In this document: positions 34,164-41,432 of the stretch, one piece after another
Layout of the letters: each line of letters starts with the position of its first letter
Position numbering within the stretch: position 1 is the stretch's first letter
Source of the DNA: Ruminococcaceae bacterium UBA7217
GTDB taxonomy: Bacteria > Bacillota > Clostridia > Oscillospirales > Acutalibacteraceae
Length of the DNA: 64,000 nt
Assembly: GCA_002490425.1 (NCBI GenBank)
Contig: DKTZ01000016.1
Coordinates: forward strand, 837 to 64,836
Reading direction: 5' to 3'
The notes under the pieces: model-generated
Database searches by the model: none
What the model was told of the DNA's origin: nothing
What the model saw: the letters and a program-made list of their open reading frames with translations, nothing else
Program-made: the position numbers and the translations under genes

Positions 34164-34189
34164 AAAAAAAGAGCGGCAAAAAACCGCTC
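34164..34189 (-). terminator. terminator of the phage head module
   Basis: GAGCGG (34171-34176) pairs with CCGCTC (34184-34189). On the minus strand it is followed by seven Ts. It closes the module 36 bases after its last gene. Confidence 0.82.
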
Positions 34190-34224
34190 ATAAAATTTAA
34201 TAATATAAATTTTTTTGCTCCGCC

Positions 34225-34680
34225 TTAACCCAAATCCGTAATAGGCGGTCCTTCAATTATGTCTGAAATATAGTTTTCAAAGACAAACTCCGTTTCACTC
34301 ACAAGGCTTTGAGTTTCACGTGAATATTTTGTGCCGAGAAGCCTTGCCTCAATAAAACTGCCATGGTTTTTTTCGAGAAGAGTATCAAAAACAGTGTCAA
34401 GAATTTTTGTGCTGCCCTGAGTTCCCTCTTTGTAAGGTGCGTAAATATTTACACTTGCTGTTACGGTAAGCTTTCTTGACCCGTCGCTGATTTCTGCACC
34501 GTCCTCATTCTTTTGCACAATAGCAGGACTGATAACGAATTTTTTTATTCCAACCGCCACATAAGGCTTAGAGATAGGTACGCTTTTAATTCCGCTTTCA
34601 TGCGCTAAAACCAAGTTTACGTCAGGGGACATACCCTTTAAATTATCTAAAATACTGTTACAGTAATCATTGCAAATCAT
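34225..34680 (-). CDS. phage neck/tail-completion-like protein
   Basis: A 151-residue protein, last of the eight-gene head module. I do not recognise a precise family. Size, position after the two connector-like genes and a beta-rich pattern (KLTVTASVNIYAPYK, EFVFENYISD) resemble minor tail-terminator or neck proteins. GGAGGTG lies six bases before ATG 34680, and the start overlaps the previous stop by ATGA. A longer frame from 34728 lies inside the neighbour and is rejected. No tail genes follow; a terminator does. Confidence 0.55.
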   Translation of the reverse strand: MICNDYCNSILDNLKGMSPDVNLVLAHESGIKSVPISKPYVAVGIKKFVISPAIVQKNEDGAEISDGSRKLTVTASVNIYAPYKEGTQGSTKILDTVFDTLLEKNHGSFIEARLLGTKYSRETQSLVSETEFVFENYISDIIEGPPITDLG

Positions 34681-35015
34681 ATATTCACCTCCGTTGTTTT
34701 TCTGATTACAGCCCAAATATAAACGCATTTATCGCCGAGCATTACTCTTTCGCATCTGTCGATTTTATAAAGCGCATTATCTGAATCAATTACTCTTGCA
34801 TCCTCGGAAAGACATGTGAGGTCGTGATTTGCAGGGCCTAAATAAAGGTATACATCATTTTTATTTACACCGATTTCCGTAAAATCTCCCTCTAAATACA
34901 GCTTTGTTTTATAGCGTATAGGCTGAATATGCGCTTTAAAGCTTTCGCTGTAATGCCCTTTCTCAAGGCGCAGACGGCAGGTTCTGCCGTGTTTAAAAAT
35001 TCCGTTAAGCGTCAT
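34677..35015 (-). CDS. phage head-tail connector-like protein
   Basis: A 112-residue, beta-rich protein (FKAHIQPIRYKTKLYLEGDF, KNDVYLYLGPANHDL) in the place where many siphophages encode a head-completion or stopper protein. The assignment rests on position and size. It lies 15 bases after the previous gene and overlaps the next by four bases. Confidence 0.55.
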   Translation of the reverse strand: MTLNGIFKHGRTCRLRLEKGHYSESFKAHIQPIRYKTKLYLEGDFTEIGVNKNDVYLYLGPANHDLTCLSEDARVIDSDNALYKIDRCERVMLGDKCVYIWAVIRKTTEVNI

Positions 35016-35030
35016 TTTGCATCTCCTTAT

Positions 35031-35390
35031 TTAAAAGCCCTTGAAAATAAAGCCGATATCAGTAAAGCAGTCAGCCTTTGAAAAAGCGTCTGCGAGCAGC
35101 TTTTCTGCGCTTTCCAATATTGACGATGATGAACGGCGGACTGTTACGTCGCCTGTTTTAATATAGTCGCAGTAATCGTCAAGGCAGATGCACAAAAGTG
35201 CATAACGGTATGCGGTAAATGCGGCGGCAGCAAAAATCGCATCAACTTCTTCGCCTGTACAGTTTTCCTTAAGCCTTTTTGAAAGAGTGCTTGCTGAGGC
35301 ACGGCTCAATCCAGAAATTTTTTCATTATCCTCTTCAGGAAAATCAAAAAGACGCTTTACCTCTTCAAAAACCGCCTTTGAATCAATCAT
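35031..35390 (-). CDS. small phage protein, probable head-tail adaptor
   Basis: A 119-residue mostly helical protein (MIDSKAVFEEVKRLFDF through SSSILESAEKLLADAFSKA). It directly follows the capsid gene with an ATGA overlap, where gp6-like adaptor proteins are usually encoded in HK97-type phages. I cannot see a diagnostic motif, so the role is inferred from order alone. Confidence 0.55.
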   Translation of the reverse strand: MIDSKAVFEEVKRLFDFPEEDNEKISGLSRASASTLSKRLKENCTGEEVDAIFAAAAFTAYRYALLCICLDDYCDYIKTGDVTVRRSSSSILESAEKLLADAFSKADCFTDIGFIFKGF

Positions 35391-36415
35391 TCTGTTTCAC
35401 CTAAGGTCATAGCAACCGATGCCTTATCGCAAATTTTTGCAAAACCGTAAGTCTGAGTAATTGCGGCTCTTTCGAGCTGACGGTCAATAAGCTTGTCGAA
35501 ATCCGTAACAATTCCGCCTGCTGTTACCATTTCAAGCGTATAATTCCTGTCAAAAGCTAAAACGCCGTTGTTCACCATTTTACTTATGATAAGGTTTGCG
35601 CCCAACGGAGTTATCGCCTTGCCCGTCGCATGGAAATTAAGGCCTGCGGCGGCATCGCGCATTTCAGGGAAGCACATAATGCGTGATGCAATATCGCCTG
35701 ATGTTATAATAGTATTCATTGTGTACGGGTCCAGACTGCTCCAAAGCTTAACAAGGTCTGAATACGAAAGCGGAGCAGTGCTGTCACGTTCAATAACCTT
35801 TACAGCATTGTCATTGCCGTCACCCTCTAAAATTGCTGAAATTGCCTCTGCTGTTTGGATACGTGAAAGATAAGCGCCGATTTCTCTGAGTGCGACCGAA
35901 AAAATGTCAAGACGCTGAAAACGAAGTGCTTCATAAGATGCAACAAGCATTTTACCGCTTTTGTGAAGCTTTACAAGGTTGCTCTTTGTTTTAATATGTG
36001 CTTCGGGAATATTTCCTCCCTCGGCAATAGGGTTATATTCCGCAATTTCTGCGCCGAGTTCTTTTTCGGGAAGAGAAGCAATGGTTCTGTAATCAAGACC
36101 GTTAATGTCGGTGCGTGTTGCGATAATATCGTCAATATTGCAGTTTTCATTCATACCTTGTCTGACAGCCCTGCCCACATATTCAGGGAAGAGCACCGCT
36201 GAATCAGATGTCTGGAAAAATTTTTCAATGGGCGAAGAATTAGCGCCCTTAATTTTAATGTCAAAGCGTTTAAGCTGACGCTCAAATGCGTCAAGTCCTT
36301 CAAGAGATGTTCCCTTGTAGTTTTCGGACGGGTCAATATGCTCAAGCTCAGCGTTAATGCCGAAGGGTGAACGGTAAAGTCCCTTGTCAAGTTTAATTGT
36401 TTCAAATGTTGCCAT
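35387..36415 (-). CDS. major capsid protein, HK97-fold type
   Basis: A 342-residue capsid-like protein beginning MATFETIKLDKGLYRSPFG. The part from about residue 90 (NIDDIIATRTDINGLDYRTI) through EIAEYNPIAEGGNIPEAHIK, YEALRFQRLDIFSVALREIG, NTIITSGDIASRIM and a closing EMVTAGGIVTDFDKLIDRQL follows the E-loop, spine helix and A-domain arrangement of phage capsids. GGAGGT lies upstream of the ATG. It is intact and comes after the protease gene, as usual. An encapsulin-like role would need a cargo gene, and none is seen. Confidence 0.75.
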   Translation of the reverse strand: MATFETIKLDKGLYRSPFGINAELEHIDPSENYKGTSLEGLDAFERQLKRFDIKIKGANSSPIEKFFQTSDSAVLFPEYVGRAVRQGMNENCNIDDIIATRTDINGLDYRTIASLPEKELGAEIAEYNPIAEGGNIPEAHIKTKSNLVKLHKSGKMLVASYEALRFQRLDIFSVALREIGAYLSRIQTAEAISAILEGDGNDNAVKVIERDSTAPLSYSDLVKLWSSLDPYTMNTIITSGDIASRIMCFPEMRDAAAGLNFHATGKAITPLGANLIISKMVNNGVLAFDRNYTLEMVTAGGIVTDFDKLIDRQLERAAITQTYGFAKICDKASVAMTLGETE

Positions 36416-36427
36416 ATTTTTTACCTC

Positions 36428-37315
36428 CTAAAATTTAAATTGACTGTTAATGTCGTTTGTTTCCGATTTCGTTTCCCCGAACTGCGATTTTACGGGGAAT
36501 ATTTTTGCCGTTTTCTTTTCAAAGCTCTTATTAAGCTCAAAAAGAATTTTTGCATTGCAAAGATTTATAATGCAGTCTGCGGTTTCGGACGAAAGCTCAG
36601 GGAAAAGCATTGAAAAGCCTTTTTGTGCTCTCGCTTTCATCTCATTTCTGTACTGCTCGGCAAAGCTTAAGTACTTTTCTGCTTTTGCCTTTTTAATTTG
36701 AGAATGTGTATTTTCTTTCTGAGACGCCGCCTTTGTAACTCCTGCATTTCGCTGTGCGGGAACTGCTACAAAGGACCACTCATAAGCATCTGTAACACCG
36801 TTTATAGTCTTAAAGCAAAGAGTGTCGCCGTAAAATTTGCCTGCCCGATGTCCGCAAACGCTCTCACCGCAAACGGAGCATACCTTTTCGGAGCAATTGC
36901 AGGAAACGCTGACCTCTTTTTTTATTCCGCTTTCAATGTCACGGATTAAATCCTCGTTTTTTGCGCTTTTCACCGTGTAGCACCAAGCCTTTAAGTATTT
37001 GTAGCCTTCGCCGTATTCGGTTTTTCTGCCGCTGTCACAAATTAGCTCCGTTTTATATGTCCTGCAAATCTGGTCTTCCGAGCGGTTGCTGTGATTTAAA
37101 ATTCCAGTTTTGCCTATGAAAAGTTTTTCAAGATTTTTAAGTGCCCCGTCTGAGAACACCTCAAAATCACGGTCGATTTCATTGTCGCAAAGTATTACCG
37201 AAAATGTGAAAATATCATCTGCCGAAAGTTTTTTAAGGCTCTGGCGGTTAATAAGCTCCAAATCCTCTGCGGACACGTCGCTTAAAGCGGGATTTGCCTC
37301 ATAATTTTTTACCAT
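36428..37315 (-). CDS. phage prohead protease-like protein with cysteine cluster
   Basis: A 295-residue protein. The first 200 residues resemble phage head-maturation serine proteases: CDNEIDRDFEVFS, LFIGKTGILNHSNR with a candidate catalytic His, then IKKEVSVSC with a candidate Ser. A cysteine cluster CNCSEKVCSVCGESVCGH looks zinc-binding. AYEWSFVAVPAQRNAGVTKA closes the domain. The C-terminal 90 residues are helical and could be scaffold (delta-domain-like). GGAGGTG before ATG 37315 fixes the start; an in-frame ATG at 37402 overlaps the portal gene and lacks a site. Order portal-protease-capsid is the classical HK97 order. Confidence 0.72.
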   Translation of the reverse strand: MVKNYEANPALSDVSAEDLELINRQSLKKLSADDIFTFSVILCDNEIDRDFEVFSDGALKNLEKLFIGKTGILNHSNRSEDQICRTYKTELICDSGRKTEYGEGYKYLKAWCYTVKSAKNEDLIRDIESGIKKEVSVSCNCSEKVCSVCGESVCGHRAGKFYGDTLCFKTINGVTDAYEWSFVAVPAQRNAGVTKAASQKENTHSQIKKAKAEKYLSFAEQYRNEMKARAQKGFSMLFPELSSETADCIINLCNAKILFELNKSFEKKTAKIFPVKSQFGETKSETNDINSQFKF

Positions 37316-37331
37316 TGTTTCACCTCCGAAT

Positions 37332-38468
37332 TTAACTGTTTGATGCAGTGTTTTCAATTGCCTTTGCCTGAGCGAGATATAGCTTTGCTCTTGCTTCGTC
37401 AAGCGAATCCTGAAGCGTGATGTCGTCCCAAATTACCGTAATGCCGTCGCAGTTACCCTGAGTTCGCAAAAACATATCGCAAATCTTCTCAATAACCGGG
37501 GTCAAAAGCCTGCGGTAGCTCCAAAGCTCCGTTGTGAGAACATCTGCCTGAATTGTGCTCATACGTTCCGTGGTTGACCAGGAAAAACCGAGCATAAACG
37601 GTGGCAATGACAGCTTTGAAAGAATTTGTTCTAAAATCTGCCTTACGGGAACTTCGCTGTCAATAATCTGATTGTCTGCACCTATAACTTTGATGTTAAC
37701 GTCGCCCACCGCAACAAAATCACGCACCTCTGAGCTTGCCATTGCATTTGACCATTCGGCGGCAATTTGCTCGGCTCTCTCCTTTGCAAAACTGCGGTCA
37801 ATTAAATCACTGCCGGGGTTGTAGGTTACGGCAAAGCGAAGATTGCCCATTCTTTCAAAATTTTTACCTATCGAAGAATAAATTTTCATAAGAATATCGC
37901 TCATAAACGGCAGTCCTTTAAGTATTGAGTTTCCGAAAATTTCGCCTGCGTCGGGGTTTAACGCCGTGTAGAACAGGAGTTCCTGAAAATTTAACGGCTC
38001 GCCAGAAAAAGAATCGGGACGGCAGATAAGCACACGGCTGAAATCGTCTTTGCTCCGCTTTAAATTTATATCCTTTGCAGGTACTGCATAAAGCGAATGA
38101 ATATCGCCGTTTTCGTTTAAAATTATTTCACCTGCCGCCGTTCCATAGGTTAAAAGTTCGGTAAAATAGGTGTCGGTGAAGAGCTGTAATCCGCACCGCC
38201 CTGAACCTGCGTTAACCGTCTTGTAAAATTTGTCAAGAGCCTTTTGGTATTTTTCGTTATTTGCTTTAACTGTAAATCCGCCCGTAAGCCGCACGGTTTT
38301 GCTTATTGCGGCGTCAATCACGGGAACACTGTCACGAAGGCTCTTGTAAAGTGACAGATTTACATTTCTTTCGGGAAATCGGAAAAGTGTATTTGAAGAG
38401 TATTCCGAGGCAGTCTGTGCCGCCTTTACGGGAGTTCCTCTTTTAATGAGTTTGTCAAATACGCTCAT
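37332..38468 (-). CDS. phage portal protein
   Basis: A 378-residue protein starting MSVFDKLIKRG. Portal-like features include SLRDSVPVIDAAISKTVRLTGG near the start, LLFYTALNPDAGEIFGNSIL, and the late segment LSLPPFMLGFSWSTTERMSTIQADV typical of phage portals. It would form the ring through which DNA is packaged. AAAGGAG lies five bases before ATG 38468. The start overlaps TerL by 14 bases. The gene looks full length. Confidence 0.82.
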   Translation of the reverse strand: MSVFDKLIKRGTPVKAAQTASEYSSNTLFRFPERNVNLSLYKSLRDSVPVIDAAISKTVRLTGGFTVKANNEKYQKALDKFYKTVNAGSGRCGLQLFTDTYFTELLTYGTAAGEIILNENGDIHSLYAVPAKDINLKRSKDDFSRVLICRPDSFSGEPLNFQELLFYTALNPDAGEIFGNSILKGLPFMSDILMKIYSSIGKNFERMGNLRFAVTYNPGSDLIDRSFAKERAEQIAAEWSNAMASSEVRDFVAVGDVNIKVIGADNQIIDSEVPVRQILEQILSKLSLPPFMLGFSWSTTERMSTIQADVLTTELWSYRRLLTPVIEKICDMFLRTQGNCDGITVIWDDITLQDSLDEARAKLYLAQAKAIENTASNS

Positions 38469-39735
38469 AAATTCTCCTTTCTGTTCTCGGAGCAGACAGG
38501 GCGAAAAATCCGCCGTCATTTTGTCTGTGCGTAGTTACAAAATAGCGAATATCGTCCATTGCGTGGTCGTTTTCTTTCTTCGGAGCGTCTTTACCCGCAT
38601 TTTCGTCCCAGCGGTAAAGCGAAAATTCACGGATTGCATCTGTGCAGGAAGTGTGAATTTTGATTTTTCCGCTTTTTAAAAATTCAGACACCTTTCGTAT
38701 TCCGTAGGCAACGTCATTTTTAGCAGGGATTACCTTAAATTTTCCGCCTCGGCGGATGCACTCAATAAACGATGCTGCCGATGGGTCAACAATCACTGCG
38801 CTGATTTTTCTGTTGCCTGCAAGCTCGCAGAGCTTACCGTAATATTCCGAGTCGGTCATCTGAAAGCCTTTCGCACGGGAGTCGTGATAAAATTCGGAAA
38901 TACGGTACCAAATTCCGTCCTTTTCACCCCAAAGCCCCATTGAGCAAGGGTTTACCGTTCCGTAATCGCAGGAGATGTAGTATTGAGAAAATCCGCCGAT
39001 TTCTTCCGAATAGGTGTGAACACCCTCTTTAAAAAAAGGATAGACAAGTCCGTCCGTGCAGACCCATTTTCCCTCGATGAACCTTTCGTAAAACATACCT
39101 GAATAGAGCCTTTTGTAGCGCTCTCGGATTTCACTTGTGAGGGACGGGTTGTCGCTCATAAGAAAATGCAGGTAAAGACAGTTTTTCTCCTTGCATTTTT
39201 TAATCCATTCCTTGTAAAACCAGTGATGCGGATTTTCGGGATTGCAGTTAAACCAAAGCTTTGAGCCGTCAACGGAGCACCGTGCAATTGCCTGCTGCGT
39301 AAAGGATTTCGGCATAAGCGCCACCTCGTCAAGCATTACGCCCGAAAGCGTAATACCCTGTATGAGCGACGATGAGCTTTCGTCACGGCCGCCGAAAAGA
39401 TAAAATCTGTTCTGTTTACCGCCGAAGGATATGTAAACAAGATTTGCACTCAGCTTTTCCGTCACCGTAAACCCCATCTGTCGCAATACGGGAATTATGG
39501 GCGTTATGACGTTGCACCGAAGTGACGTTATCGTTTTACCGCACACGGCAAAGTCGGAATCCGAAAATCTGTAAAATGCCCAAAGCACAAACGAGAGGGT
39601 CATACAAAGAGTCTTTCCGCTTCTTACTGCCCCGTCGCAAATTATCCCGATTTTGTCCTTATGCTCGCTTTCCTCGCACCACCAGTTAAGTACCTGTAAT
39701 TGCTTAGGCGAAAACGGTGTGAACGATTTATTCAT
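38455..39735 (-). CDS. phage terminase large subunit
   Basis: A 426-residue packaging motor. The ATPase half has Walker A GAVRSGKT, an adenine/Q-like segment and Walker B MLDEVALM. The nuclease half has YYISCDYGTVNP with the first catalytic Asp and AVIVDPSAAS with another. All key residues are present. ATG 39735 (MNKSFTPFSPKQ) is chosen because GGCGG precedes it and it overlaps the TerS stop by eight bases; the frame continues upstream to 40155 only as an antiparallel shadow of TerS. It would cut and pump DNA into the head through the portal. Confidence 0.88.
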   Translation of the reverse strand: MNKSFTPFSPKQLQVLNWWCEESEHKDKIGIICDGAVRSGKTLCMTLSFVLWAFYRFSDSDFAVCGKTITSLRCNVITPIIPVLRQMGFTVTEKLSANLVYISFGGKQNRFYLFGGRDESSSSLIQGITLSGVMLDEVALMPKSFTQQAIARCSVDGSKLWFNCNPENPHHWFYKEWIKKCKEKNCLYLHFLMSDNPSLTSEIRERYKRLYSGMFYERFIEGKWVCTDGLVYPFFKEGVHTYSEEIGGFSQYYISCDYGTVNPCSMGLWGEKDGIWYRISEFYHDSRAKGFQMTDSEYYGKLCELAGNRKISAVIVDPSAASFIECIRRGGKFKVIPAKNDVAYGIRKVSEFLKSGKIKIHTSCTDAIREFSLYRWDENAGKDAPKKENDHAMDDIRYFVTTHRQNDGGFFALSAPRTERRIYERI

Positions 39736-40198
39736 AAGTGTCCGCCTGCCTTGCACTGTTTGAAATAGCCTCGTAAATAGACATTGCGCCTGAATTTTCT
39801 TTGGCGGACTCAATTTCTGCCAGCTTTTCGAGAGCCTTAAGCCTGTCGTAAAACTTAATCTCAATTCCTTTGCCGACATTATATTTGATTTCCGACACGG
39901 AGAATAAATCGAGCGAATGTGTATCTGCGTTCTCTCCGAAATGTATTGCAAGGTCGACTGCGTCTGCAACCGAGCCGAATGCAATTCTGCGAAGTCCCGT
40001 AAGAGCGGCGCTCTCTTTTGCATTTCTCTCCTTAATTTTTTCGATTTCATCCGAAATCTGCTTTTGCCGTAAAAGCTTTTCTGCTTTTTTCTGCGGAAAG
40101 ACTGTGAAGCCTGCCTTATATGCCGCCTCCGAAGGATTTCCGAGGACTGCGGCAAGACAACAAAATTCCGCTTCCTTTTTTGTAAGATTTTTGCCCAT
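39728..40198 (-). CDS. phage terminase small subunit
   Basis: A 156-residue protein with the N-terminal helix-turn-helix of terminase small subunits (LTKKEAEFCCLAAVLGNPSEAAYKAGF), followed by a charged helical region (EIEKIKERNAKESAALTG). It would recognise the DNA to be packaged and load TerL. AAAGGAGG lies six bases before the ATG. It is the first gene of the head module, 92 bases downstream of a LexA-like box. Confidence 0.82.
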   Translation of the reverse strand: MGKNLTKKEAEFCCLAAVLGNPSEAAYKAGFTVFPQKKAEKLLRQKQISDEIEKIKERNAKESAALTGLRRIAFGSVADAVDLAIHFGENADTHSLDLFSVSEIKYNVGKGIEIKFYDRLKALEKLAEIESAKENSGAMSIYEAISNSARQADTYE

Positions 40199-40284
40199 AT
40201 CTGCCTCCTTTGTATTCGGAAAATAAATTTAATAAAGCATTTTTTACTTTTTTTCGTTCTGTTTCATAAATTTATCTTCCATAA

Positions 40285-40314
40285 ATAGTACAAACAGACG
40301 TTCTATTTCCGCAA
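40285..40314 (-). promoter_or_regulatory. candidate SOS promoter of the head module with LexA-like box
   Basis: On the minus strand a -35-like TTGCGG (40314-40309) and a -10-like TACTAT (40290-40285) are 18 bases apart. Between them lies AGAACGTCTGTTTG (40304-40291), which fits GAAC-N4-GTTY, the Firmicutes LexA operator core. Repressor bound there would block the promoter. The rest of 40199-40478 is AT-rich with no gene. Confidence 0.6.
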
Positions 40315-40478
40315 AACGTGAAAATATCCCGCCTGATAGTTAAAAATATTCTAAGTTCTTTATATATTGCTCCGTTTAAAATCGGAATTGATATTATTAC
40401 GCAAAAAATATATAATTAGTATACTTAATATTCTCATTATGCAAAATAAACCGAATATTACAAAACCGTAATGAAAAC

Positions 40479-40511
40479 AGTCACCGAAAAGTCACATTTG
40501 ACCGATATAAT
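40479..40511 (+). promoter_or_regulatory. direct repeats upstream of a -10 box before the ABC exporter
   Basis: AGTCAC occurs at 40479-40484 and 40490-40495, 11 bases apart, followed by TATAAT at 40506-40511. There is no good -35 at the usual distance. That combination is typical of promoters activated by OmpR-type response regulators. No such regulator is encoded in the window. 40512-40686 shows no supported gene. Confidence 0.45.
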
Positions 40512-40686
40512 AACGTTGAAGGTTCGAAGAGCCGAGTGAAGAACCCCCTCATAGGCAAAACATACCCCACTTCTTCATCACATTTTGGCACAAATCCCAA
40601 AGACTCTTTAAAACAAAGTATTTTTAACCGTATCTCCCCTTTGGCTCTTCCTGCCTTCAAATTCAATCTAAAAGGAGATAAATACT

Positions 40687-40758
40687 ATGAAAAAACTTTT
40701 ATTTATTTTGCCCGTATTGGCTTTATTTGCCTTAATACTGAAGGGAGCAAAGAAATGA
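40687..40758 (+). CDS. 23-residue single-span membrane peptide
   Basis: MKKLLFILPVLALFALILKGAKK has a positively charged start, one hydrophobic span and a basic end. AAAGGAGAT lies seven bases upstream of the ATG, and the TGA overlaps the ATPase start as ATGA. The placement suggests it is translated with the exporter, perhaps as a small accessory subunit, or serves to couple ribosomes to the ATPase gene. Confidence 0.5.
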   Translation: MKKLLFILPVLALFALILKGAKK

Positions 40759-41432
40759 GAATTCTTGAAGTAAATAATTTAACCAAAATCTACGGTAAAG
40801 ACGAAACCGAGGTAAGAGCACTTGACGGCGTTTCGTTTTCGGTTGAGCAGGGCGAGTTTATTGCAATTGTAGGTCCGTCAGGTTCTGGCAAATCAACCCT
40901 TTTGCATATTTTAGGCGGAGTTGACACGGCAACAGGCGGTCAGGTAATAATTAACGGAACTGACATAAGCACGCTTGACGAAACAGCGCTTGCAATTTTC
41001 CGCAGACGGCAGATAGGTCTTATTTATCAGTTTTATAACCTTATCCCGATATTAACCGTTGAGGAAAATTTAACTCTTCCTCTGCTTCTTGACGGCAGAA
41101 GCCCCGACAAACAGCAAATCGGCACGCTTGCACAAAAGCTTGGACTTTACAACCGTCTTTCACATTTGCCATCAGAGCTTTCAGGCGGTCAGCAACAAAG
41201 AGTATCTATAGGCAGAGCGCTTCTTAATAATCCGGCTCTTTTGCTCGCAGACGAGCCGACAGGCAACCTTGACAGTGAAAACAGCAAGGAAATTATGGAG
41301 CTTTTGCGCAGATTTAATAAAGAATATAAGCAAACCGTTATAATCATTACTCACGATGAACGCATCGCACTTTCTGCTGACAGAGTAATTGCCATTCAGG
41401 ACGGCAGAATAGTGAGAGATGAGGTGAAATAA
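40755..41432 (+). CDS. ABC transporter ATP-binding protein, MacB/LolD type
   Basis: A 225-residue ATPase: Walker A GPSGSGKST, Q-loop in YQFYNLIPILT, signature LSGGQQQRVSIGRA, Walker B LLLADEPTGNLD and H-loop ITHDER. It belongs to the group that powers FtsX-type permeases in lipoprotein, peptide or antimicrobial export and in peptide-sensing complexes. AGGGAG lies seven bases before ATG 40755; an upstream extension to 40536 is not coding-like. The permease gene follows with no gap. Confidence 0.93.
   Translation: MRILEVNNLTKIYGKDETEVRALDGVSFSVEQGEFIAIVGPSGSGKSTLLHILGGVDTATGGQVIINGTDISTLDETALAIFRRRQIGLIYQFYNLIPILTVEENLTLPLLLDGRSPDKQQIGTLAQKLGLYNRLSHLPSELSGGQQQRVSIGRALLNNPALLLADEPTGNLDSENSKEIMELLRRFNKEYKQTVIIITHDERIALSADRVIAIQDGRIVRDEVK

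Noticed and set aside
34225..40198. Encapsulin nanocompartment as explanation for the capsid gene
   Set aside because: The capsid gene is accompanied by terminase, portal and protease genes, which an encapsulin does not need, and no cargo enzyme is seen.
34164..40320. Flanking att sites for the head module
   Set aside because: I compared the two edges by eye and found no convincing direct repeat and no tRNA gene at either side; a computed search could still find short ones.
40481..40666. 61-codon minus-strand frame upstream of the ABC exporter
   Set aside because: It covers the direct repeats and -10 box and has no RBS; more likely regulatory DNA than a gene.
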